Part shown: positions 55,401 to 64,000 of the stretch, one piece after another
How positions within the stretch are numbered: the first letter of the stretch is position 1
Layout of the letters: the number at the start of each line of letters is the position of its first letter
DNA from: Erythrophleum ivorense
Lineage: Eukaryota > Streptophyta > Magnoliopsida > Fabales > Fabaceae
NCBI GenBank assembly: GCA_026724425.1
Contig: JAIUCV010000103.1
Span: 62,001 to 126,000, forward strand
DNA: 64,000 nucleotides
Reading direction: 5' to 3'
Notes under the pieces: generated by a model
The model's database searches: none
What the model was told of the DNA's origin: nothing
What the model saw: only the letters and a program-made list of their open reading frames with translations
Position numbers and translations under genes: made by a program

Positions 55401-56384
55401 TGCTTCATCGTATGTATAGTTATTGAAAATTGATTTGAACATGAAATTTTGTAAATTTAAGATTGTTTGAGTTATCTGGAAACTCTGATATTGAACTTAT
55501 ATGAAAGATACTTTATTTGGAATGCTATTTGGAGAAAATGTATTGTTTTACAAGGTTATCTATTCAGAACTCTGTAGCTAATAGCAGTAAATGTTAGCCC
55601 TGGTGCACCAGAATCTATATCTCAGCTAGCAGGGGTGTTGCTAGCCCCATGTGGGTAGCTACCACATGTGGAGCCATTTTATTTTCGTAAGCAAAGTGCT
55701 TTGTGTTTGTGGTTATTCTCCCCGCGAGCTGTATGCTCTGCGTCTGTTTCAATTTGGTTCTGCTTAAATACTTCTGGTGCAAAAAAAAAAGGATTTGCAT
55801 AAGGCTTGTTTTATGCGTTATATATATATATATATTTATTTACGGGCCTTGTCCCTATTTTTAAGGGTTGGCATTACTTATTTATTGAGTATCAAATTCA
55901 CTTTTCTTTTAAATTTTTTTCAAATAGCAGTGCAGACCATAGTCTACCTTCAGCAGCCTACTAATTGTTAATCTTTCGTTTATTTCTTTTGGCGAGCCTG
56001 CAGTGGTTCATGTGGGTGCATTTTATTTATATGCGTGTAATCTATTTTGTTTTGAACATTGTAAAGTTAGTGGGCTGCACTAAATCATAGATAGGATATA
56101 CCTACTCCCTGAAAGTTTATTTTTGGTTTGAATGAATATGGATTGTCCCTTTTTGGGTGTATTGCGTTAGTTGACAGATTGTAGAAATATCGGTAGGTCT
56201 AAATTATAGAGGAGACTCTGACAAAATTTCTACAAAAATCACCTAAAAAAACTTATATGTTTTATATAATTCAAAAATGATACCCATAAATTATTATATG
56301 AAGTTATACTCTCTTTTTTTTTTTTTTTTTTCTGTGCCAAGTGCCAACATACTTAAATTGTGGGGTGTGATATATATTTTTTGC
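52441..56384 (-). other. Large CalS5 intron 2 (3.9 kb)
   Basis: Holds the MITE-like element at 53238-53557, a (TA)n run at about 53808-53828, a pyrimidine-rich block at 54150-54620 with weak open frames on the plus strand, and an inverted repeat formed by TGCACCAGAA (55604-55613) and TTCTGGTGCA (about 55770-55779) followed by an A run. No gene is supported. The donor side reads GAGACG|GCAAAA rather than GT. Confidence 0.5.
53238..53557. mobile_element. MITE-like element in CalS5 intron 2
   Basis: The left end GGGCCTGTTTGAAACT and the right end AGTTTCAAACAAACCC are inverted repeats with two mismatches over 16 bp. TTT flanks both sides and could be a 3-bp target-site duplication. The centre is A/T tracts with no coding capacity. 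Confidence 0.6.
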
Positions 56385-56748
56385 CGTCTCTAACCGCTGG
56401 AGCAACAACTTCTTAAACTGCCTTACGCCGCGGCCGCTAGAGCTCTGATCCAACCTATGCGCCTTCTCGAATGCATAGAACCGACCTTCCAATACAAAAC
56501 AAAATTAAAATTTATGAAAACGGAGTCAACTACCTAATTGTGTAAATTTAGTTAGTGTACATACGTAGGTAGGAAACCCGAGGGCGCTCGCTTTCGATCT
56601 CATTGGCTACTCGAAGAATGGGGGAGATGGAGGCGAGTGAGGAGGGGACAACCTCATTATCGAAGACTTCGGTGGAAAATGTGGTGGCGGCGGCGCTTCT
56701 CGAAGGCCGCCTTAACAGCGTTTGCTGTGCCGGCTCGAGATTCGACAT
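56385..56748 (-). pseudogene. CalS5 remnant: first two exons
   Basis: Exon 1 (56748-56565) encodes MSNLEPAQQTLLRRPSRSAA, VVPSSLASISPILRVANEIE and PRVSYL; exon 2 (56485-56385) encodes RFYAFEKAHRLDQSSSGRGV and KKLLLQRLET. The codon split by intron 1 gives Arg where the family has Cys (YLCRFYA). Exon 2 ends ACG|GCAAAA where AGG|GTAAAA-like sequence is expected, giving a changed last codon and a GC donor with poor context. Both exons are otherwise open. Confidence 0.88.
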
Positions 56749-59700
56749 TGCTGCCGAACACCCCGAGGGTGCGATTCAACTCTCCGTCTCACCCTGCAAT
56801 TTAATTTGCAGATGATCGATGATGGATCAAACGACTTCAGACGCGCGTTTCATCAAAGCAGAAAAACCAAATTAAAATTAATGCAAACAAACTGAAGCTC
56901 CGTTTGTAGCTGAGAATACACAGAAAAGAACTGAACAGACCTGGACGGAATGATAAACGTCAAATCTCAATGCAATGCACTTGAAATTCGGATAAAAACA
57001 TAGAGAACTATTAAAAATCTGCAAGAAATGTATGGGTGTGCGGGCATGAGAGAAGGGAAGATTCATTTGCTGTGTATAACTGAAGAAGAACTAAGTAAGA
57101 GAGAAAAGGACTTCAGATGCTAGAGCAGCACAATGCGAGTGTTGCAAATGAAGAGAAAATGATTCGTGAAGCTGAAGCTGAGAGGAAGAATGTGATGGTC
57201 TTAGATAAAAAGAAACCCCCAATGATATTGATATTAGCAACGTTCGATTACAACTCAATATTCACTGCAAGAAAATTGCAGAAAAGAAGATAACAGAATG
57301 GAAAGAGAAGAGTCAGAGTATCAGAAAGATTCCAGAGAGAACGACATTCATCCACCACATCCCCTCTGTATGCCTGACCATTATTTTAAGCACCTTCTCT
57401 CACCTTAAGCACCTTCCCTCACCTTCCACGTAGCTTTCCTGATTCGGTTACTCTTTCTCACCCCAAGGGCCTCATATGCGTGACTCATGCTATTGCCCCC
57501 ACCAGCCACTTTATCGTTCACCATAGCATTGGTCCCGCTATTCTGTCCCACCTCGTTTTGCATGTGGTCCTCTTGCGTGACAAAGAAAGGGGGGCAGAGA
57601 GAAACACAAGGAAGAAAGGCGGGAGAGGAATGAGTAAGAGAAAATAAAAGCAGTTGAAAAGGGTCATGACACATGGCGGAGTGTGAGAGCATGACTGGAA
57701 GGACACCGTTTTCGGAAGCGAAGGCAAGAAACAAAAAAATCAGAAAGAAGGGGAAATGGTCTTGTTGACGTGGCTTTTGATCCCTTCAAGCCTTCAATTC
57801 AATGGAAGTCCGATTTTCTCTTTCGTCTTTCTTTGACTTTGACTTTTACTTTTCTTTTCTGCTTCTGATCTGGCTTTGAAATAAATAAATAACTAACCAA
57901 CCTAAGTCAAGTTCACAAGTCGCCTTCACACCATAGCTCTGCAATGGAGTGGCTGATGTGCTATATGACTAGGCAAGGCAAAGCCCTTTGGGTTAGTGAT
58001 GTGCTGCTATACGACACATTTCTTCAAATTATTTCAAAATTGAATGTCGAGTAGACACGTAGGGAAATTTAAGGGGCATATGTTTTCATAATTTTATGTT
58101 CATCTTCTTGGAAAAGTTTAGATGAAGGAGAATCATATTTATAATTATTTACTCGAATTTTTATCTATCCAATCACTGAGGTGTCCTCATGTGGCATACT
58201 GTAACTCAATATGAATATGCATCGATCTTGTGTATTACACAAAGGTTATTATTATTTTTGTATTAAAAATATATTATATTATGGATATAAGGCAATTGTA
58301 TTAAAAAATGTTTTTACAATTATTTTCTTGCCCTAAACAATAAATCCAAATTTTACTATTTCCTTTGCCTTTCGCTCGAAGCGGACTGGATGTTTCAAAG
58401 AAATTAGGGGTCAGTGCTCTTTTTCCTTTTCCAATTTTCCAAAGGCCCATCTTTGTTATGTTACGTACAATTATTAAGACGGAAGTTATTTAGAATGGCG
58501 TGGCATATAAAGCAAAGGATGACGTTGAAAATAGGAAAAATTCCACCCTAAAGCTCAATTTCATAAAAATAAATGCTAAAAGATATTATTAAATAATTAA
58601 AATTATCATTAGTATTTTCAAAATTATCATTTCTATTTTTTTAAAAATTACAATTTAGGATTTTTAATATTTTATGGATGTTTTTTATTTATTGATATTT
58701 TCAGATGAAGATACTCTTGTGATATAGAAAAAGTTAAGTTGAAATTTTAGAAAGTATTAATGATATTTTTTTATCCTTCAAAATTTTTTAAGTTTTTAAT
58801 ATCATTTTTATAAAATTAGAATTAGAATTCTTTCTTAAAAATAAATAAATGCTATTAGATTGAATGGAATCCTTACTTCAAAGGATTTGGTGAGTCTCAT
58901 TTTTTAAAAACAAAGAGAAGTAGACGGGGCTCTTATTTTAGAGGATGCCTATTTTATTAAATTAGTGATTTGTTGTAATGACTTTTGAGTCATTTGTGCA
59001 AGATAGTCTTAGGTTGAAATTTTCTTATTGTGATTGTCTAACAAGAGCCGAGGGCAAAAAAACAAAAATAAAAACAAAAATAAAGATATAGTTAACTTTT
59101 ACACTCCATCAAGCAGCATCTCTTTGTTTTAATTTAATTACTAATGTCAAGTTTTAATATGAGACATCTCTTTGCTTTTAGATATTAATATAAAGTTTAA
59201 AAAATAATAATAATAAACTACTCTCATCTCCATATATGCTTAAATTGTTACATGGCATTCTTATATTATTCGAATATACACATATTTCTTGAAATCAACA
59301 AATCATCAAAATATCTTCAGAAACATTATTTGGTTTTTTTAAATAAAAGTGCAACCTATTAAAAATATATATATTTCTTAAATTTTTATTTTAATATTAT
59401 CTATTTTATGATAAAAATAATAAATTAAACAGTACGAGAACAATATTAAAAACCTTTTATTAACATAAATTTAAACTTTTATTTTTCTTTTTCTTTTCAT
59501 CTTCTGTACTTTTTTTTTTGGGGGGGCAATCATCCATGAATCATGTTAGACTGGAGCCAAACTGTGCTTGGTGCACGAACTCATTCGCCGCATGTCTCTG
59601 AATCAATTTTTTGTCAGTACATGTATCAGATGAGTGTCCGCAATTTGTTATAATAGTATTAGTATAAAACATGTAACACATTTGAAAACAGATGTGTTCA

Positions 59701-61953
59701 TGCTTTTATAGGCATGCGTTAACATCTATAATAGAAAAAGGAAATAAACTATCCGTAGACGAAACCATGTTTAAAGACACTTAATTAACATAATTAATCT
59801 TAAAAACAGCCAAAAATACTAAAATATTAAATTTTATAATATATCTCTAAGTCCAAATATATCTAAACAAAACACTTAGTAAATGCTTTTGATTTGAATT
59901 AACATTTGGTCATTGGATAACAAATAACCATACTATGTTTTTGCTTTCTTTGAGAAGTTGTGATGAGATTAACATAATCTTTGATATGCATAATTATTAA
60001 ATATAGAAATAAAAAGATAATGAAGATGTGAACGAAATTAAGTAATCAATCATCAATATATTATATAAAAACTTATGCGAGCCGTGGCTTATAAATAATA
60101 CAGTTCAATAGGTTGTGTGACACGACACTATTAGTGTTTGTACATGAACCGTATATATCTATACGGTTAATATTCACACATTTTTTTTTTGAATTTTTTT
60201 GTGAGATCCACGAATATTTTTTAAATTCCTCCTACATATTGTAGAAGAAAGAACTAGTTATATTTGATGTAATATATTAAAAAAATAAAAATATTATTCT
60301 ACTTATATATTTAGTTAGATAAATAAGTATTGAAAAGAAAATGAATGATGAGAAAATAATTAGTATCTTTATTTATAAAATAATATTAACAAAAATATAA
60401 TAAATTTTGTATAAATTAGACACAATGATTATTACCCATCTATATATTTATCTAAAGAAAATAAATTCCTTCTCTTTTTTTTTTTTGACATTTGAACAAA
60501 ATATAACTATTAAATGAGATTAAATTTTTTTTTCTCCGTCATACTATCAAACAGGATGTAAATGAATTTTCTCATAGTAAAAGGTTTTATATATATGCGG
60601 ACTAGTGGCCCAAGCAGGCGTTAGAACGGCGTTGACTTGAAGGGGTGAATTCTTCGGATATGCCAAATTGCCTAGATATTTCATTTTTTGTGTTAATCCT
60701 ATGCATATATAGTATTTTTGTTGTATTATTTCAGTTTGAGGGTGCAAGTCTTCATTATTACTCCGTGAAGTAATCCACGGCTTATTTCCCGTCGCATCAA
60801 GTGCTTGAGTGTGTATTTTGGGTCAGTCTCTCATATACGTTATGGATTGTTCTTTAATACAACTTATTCCATTCATACGATTGTATATGGTAAAATATTG
60901 ACAATTGAATAGATGTAATGGTAATAAGTAAAGGAAAATTAATTTGATAAACAAGGTACCAAAAGAAAACAAGAAAAACAAATTGATTTTTACTCAAATT
61001 TCACTAGATTTGCAAAGCAACCTCAAACGAGAACAACGTTAAGTTAAATATAATTTTAAATATTATCATCACTAAATTTGACAATTCCTCTAGCTTTCGA
61101 TGTTTATTTATTTATTGAAATGCTCTGAAAACAAAAAAATAACATAAATTGTGCTAACATTTTGATATATATTATAAAAATTTATCCTTCAATCTATTTT
61201 CTATAAAAAATTGGTTTTTTCTGTAATTTTATTTTTAATATAATAGTTAAAGTAATTAATTTAATTTTAAACTCTAACATGAAAATGTAATTTCAATTTA
61301 AATATGATGATAAATAAGTTAAGTAATTTTATATTTAAAAGAAATACATATTATATAAAAATTAATTTCATTAGCACAAAATAAATTGGATTGGAACGAT
61401 AAAATAAAAAATATTGAATGTAATTCAACTGAATTTTTAAAGAGATTAATGTAATATATATGACAAAAAAAATTTAAGAATGGGTTGACTTGGATAGAGA
61501 TGGAGGGATGGAGCGTACGAAAAAATATTCAAGTTGCCCCGCGACGACCAAAGTCTAGACTGCCACTTTCGATGCTCTCAGAGCGCAGCAGAAGGTGCAG
61601 TCCTAAAAGTTGACCATTATAAAAACTAAAAAGTCCAAGCAAGAAACGTCAACCCTGCGATACATTTGCAGCCCCCGCCCATTCAATTACTTGAGACACC
61701 TCAATGACCAACAAGGGAAATTGCTTTTTATATCATTTAAAAACAAACTTAATTACACTTTTTTTTACTGATTTAATATAAAATAATAGATAGTGTAACT
61801 GAGCTTTCTAGTAAAATATCTGTATGAAAGTAGATAAAAAATAACACAATTTGAAAAGAAAAAAAATTATAACTCAAGCCATTCATTATTAATTTCCAAA
61901 TTTTATTTTGTCAAGTATACTATAGAGATGGACAAAAGAAGATAAAAGGATGA

Positions 61954-61990
<37 letters not shown>

Positions 61991-62940
61991 CGAGAGAGAG
62001 AGAGAACAAAGAATTGGGATGAAAAGAAACATGTAAGATCCGCATAATTCTTATACTATTTGCCATTCATTCAAACTTTGAATGAAAGATAGGAGAATAA
62101 GAGAGAGAAATGTGAGAAAAAAGCTACACAGAAGGAAAGACTACGCCAATTCATAGCATTAATCTTTTTAAAAGGTTAACAGAATTTATTCCCGACATTG
62201 CTACTGTGGTGTATTGTCTCTTATGTTGCTGTTGGGACATCTTGTTTGTTCATTGCATATTTATTGTTGGTTCCATCAAGATCTAAATATTTCTCTCTCT
62301 CTCTTTTATTTGGTTATTAGGATAAATTGTAAAGCTTGAATTCTCAATCTCCCTCTATTACGTTATCTCATAACTCTCATTTTGTTTATGGTTAGTACAC
62401 TTAGATTATTTGTTCTATTAAGAATTTACTTGTAATTGGGACTTAACTCCTCTCTCAATAGTAAATGAATGAATCTATTTATTTTAGTAAAGAAAAAATT
62501 TAAATCCACTTGTTTATAATTTTATATAATTTTTAAAAAAATTATATCTATATTTATAGTTCATAACTAGAAAAAGAAAAACAAAAAGCATTATAGAACT
62601 TTTAATCACTTACAAACAACTTATAAACTTTTGAAATTAAAAATGATTTCTCCAAGCCTTTCACTCTAAAAAATAGGTTTTTTTAAAATCTAGTTTTCTT
62701 TTATCAAAATTAATTCTTTTGTCGATTTTTTTACTTGTTAATATATATATATATATATTTATGAAATGTACAATTATCTCTCAATTAGCGTATGAAGATG
62801 AGCAAATAGATCAATTGTCAATAGAAAAAACAATTTAGACAAAAAAATATATTTCTTAAAACATAAAAATTTAGAAATTTAATTTTTAACTTTGAAAATT
62901 CAAAAAAATTATTGGCAAACTCAAATTTTACGGGAACTTT
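56749..62940. other. Long intergenic region, no gene supported
   Basis: 56749-57750 is moderately GC-rich and includes the former CalS5 promoter and a minus-strand open frame at 57734-57405 whose end (HAYEALGVRKSNRIRKATWK) faintly resembles the linker before a copia reverse transcriptase; not enough to call. 57060-57340 is purine-rich on the plus strand. From 58000 onward the DNA is AT-rich, with (TA)n(GA)n near 61960-62003 and (TA)n near 62741-62759. No RNA gene recognised. Confidence 0.5.
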
Positions 62941-63409
62941 TAATTTTTGTTCTCTTATAAATATCTGTAATGTAGAGCACAATCATCAAAATGGATTCGC
63001 CCTTGTTTCAATTATTTGTGAGGATGACCAAGACCGGTGTGTATGATAGCCACCTTCACCAAACCAAGGCGACATATTTTACTGCGGGCACTGTTACACT
63101 TAATTCCCATGTGATGGCACACGTACGAGCAGACACCCGCTTCTCTCTCCTTCTCCAAGAAACTGCCATGTCATTTCCTTGCTTTATCCAAGCACCGTCG
63201 CCGTCCCCCTCCTACCCCCCCTCTCTCTCTCTCAACCTTCTTAGCTGTCCTACACTGTAGCCTTTTGGCCCCCTCGACCCTCTTTCGTCGTTTCTTCCCC
63301 TTACAAACCACTCCACAAAACGAGTCTTGCCTTTTCTCTCTCTCTTTCTCTTTGCGATTCTTCTTCAATCACCCTTTCTTCCTGAATTCTCCTTTCTCTC
63401 TAATTTAGA
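62941..63409 (+). promoter_or_regulatory. Promoter and CT-rich 5' leader of the MAPKKK gene
   Basis: From about 63130 the sequence is strongly pyrimidine-rich (CTCTCTCT runs at 63221-63233 and 63335-63353), typical of plant 5' UTRs. No clear TATA box; TTATAAATAT at 62956 is a candidate but lies 450 bp from the ATG. An 89-codon open frame at 62991-63260 falls in this region and looks like chance. Confidence 0.45.
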
Positions 63410-64000
63410 ATGCCCGCTTGGTGGGGAAGAAAATCCAGCAAGAACAAGGAGGAGCAGCGGCAACAGCAGCTTCCCCAGCCGGAACCACATGGAGGACTTC
63501 AGTTTAATTTCATCAAATCCCCGATGAGGAATGGTGCGAAAAAAGGGAAGGACAAACCCAAGAGCTTTGACGAGGTCTCAACCATGATGCTTTCTCGGAC
63601 TTCACCCAGACCCAGCAAGGATTTTACTCCTATAGGTGCTGCTGGCGTTGGTGGTTCGTCCTCGGGATTTTCTTGTTTCGATTCAGATGGTGGGGAGAAG
63701 ATAGGCCTTCCCTTGCCTCGACCATCGGTTTCGTCCCCGCAGAGCTTCGGGAACGATCCAGGAGATGGAGATGGCTTGGGATTTGCGTCGATCTCTGGTT
63801 CAAGCGTGAGTTCTACTGGGTCCTACGATGATCATCCAATCTCTCAATTTGATGTCATCAGGTTGGGTTTCCCCGCTATTTATTCCCATTTCGGGATTTT
63901 GTGTATGATTTGATTTCCTCTCTCTTCTTTTTTTTTTGGGCTCTAGGTTGGGTTTGTAGTTTTTATAGTTCTGGGGAAGTTAATTTAATGGATTCATCGT
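63410..64000 (+). CDS. MAPKKK3/YODA-like MAP kinase kinase kinase, first exon only (cut by window end)
   Basis: The first coding exon runs 63410-63861 (150 codons and two bases), with donor ATCAG|GTTGGG; the rest lies beyond the window and 63862-64000 is intron. It encodes MPAWWGRKSSKNKEEQRQQQ, SFDEVSTMMLSRTSPRPSKD, then SGFSCFDSDGGEKIGLPLPR and a Ser-rich tail with SVSSTGSYDDHP. MPxWWGRKS plus FSxFDSD..EKxGxPLPRP and SSVSSxGS.DD is the N-terminus of plant MEKK-class kinases of the MAPKKK3/YODA group, which act upstream of MKK4/5 and MPK3/6 in development and immunity. The kinase domain is not in the window, so the exact member is unsure. Confidence 0.8.

Larger units (their letters stand above)
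32195..56748 (-). pseudogene. CALS5: Callose synthase (CalS5/GSL2 type) pseudogene, about 42 exons recognisable
   Basis: The gene reads leftwards from MSNLEPAQQTLLRRPSRSAA (ATG at 56748) to LAGGKKDK and a TAA stop at 32195. Callose synthases are large plasma-membrane beta-1,3-glucan synthases; in Arabidopsis CalS5 builds the callose wall around pollen tetrads. Residue-level agreement (for example DNASSLASRVKKTDARE, AYQTAGVLFEVLCAVNKTEK, TLYGGVYGAFDRLGE, IGVPANKSWESWWGEE) favours CalS5 over CalS1-3 or CalS7, and the BTB neighbour agrees. The reading frame is destroyed: TAG at 51738-51740; solo LTR at 48626-48734; MITE at 48079-48575; 1-bp deletion near 46158; donor lost at 45220-45221; acceptor lost at 43766-43767; 1-bp deletion near 43458 with a lost donor near 43394; copia insertion at 36203-42781; TGA at 35706-35708; about 10 bp lost near 35302; exon start lost near 35215; acceptor lost near 32743. 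Several exons, including one of 265 codons, remain open, so the gene died fairly recently. Confidence 0.93.

Noticed and set aside
57405..57734. 109-codon open frame on the minus strand
   Set aside because: Only a short Arg/Lys-rich end resembles a copia linker; no domain, no splice support.
59510..59530. T and G homopolymer runs in the intergenic region
   Set aside because: Simple-sequence tracts with no further structure around them.
62991..63260. 89-codon open frame before the MAPKKK
   Set aside because: Lies in promoter and CT-rich leader; the C-terminal part is just translated CT repeat.

Overview
This is nuclear DNA of a eudicot plant. Genes are split by many GT-AG introns, intergenic DNA is AT-rich, and there are plant retrotransposons, MITEs and a SINE-like array. 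No prokaryotic, organellar, rRNA or CRISPR feature was seen. Family assignments rest on recognising protein motifs by eye; no database search was possible.

Layout. (1) 735-16223 (+): PI4K-beta-type phosphatidylinositol 4-kinase in 15 coding exons, with a 3.3 kb RTE-type LINE in intron 10 and an apparent one-base deletion at the start of exon 4. (2) 18918-21302 (+): a NAC transcription factor of the ANAC082/ANAC103 type in four exons, preceded by a 34-codon upstream ORF that looks like a conserved regulatory peptide. (3) 21963-24583 (-): a two-exon BTB/POZ protein of the At2g13690 type. (4) 24584-32194: AT-rich DNA with SINE-like tandem repeats, MITE candidates and one small two-exon gene (28447-29073, +) with G-box/ABRE-like elements upstream. 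(5) 32195-56748 (-): a callose synthase locus of the CalS5/GSL2 type. Almost every exon is recognisable, but the gene is broken many times over: in-frame stops, indels, lost splice sites, a solo LTR, a Tourist-like MITE, and a 6.6 kb Ty1/copia element inserted into a coding exon. (6) 56749-63409: AT-rich DNA with no gene I can support. (7) 63410 to the right edge (+): first exon of a MAPKKK3/YODA-like kinase, cut by the window end.

Two neighbour pairs match Arabidopsis gene order as I recall it: PI4K-beta beside ANAC082/103 (At5g09350/At5g09330 and At5g64070/At5g64060), and the BTB gene beside CalS5 (At2g13690/At2g13680). This supports the identifications independently of protein similarity.

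The most interesting signals are the NAC uORF, the layered decay of a gene that in Arabidopsis is needed for the pollen callose wall, and the single-base frameshift in an otherwise clean PI4K-beta.
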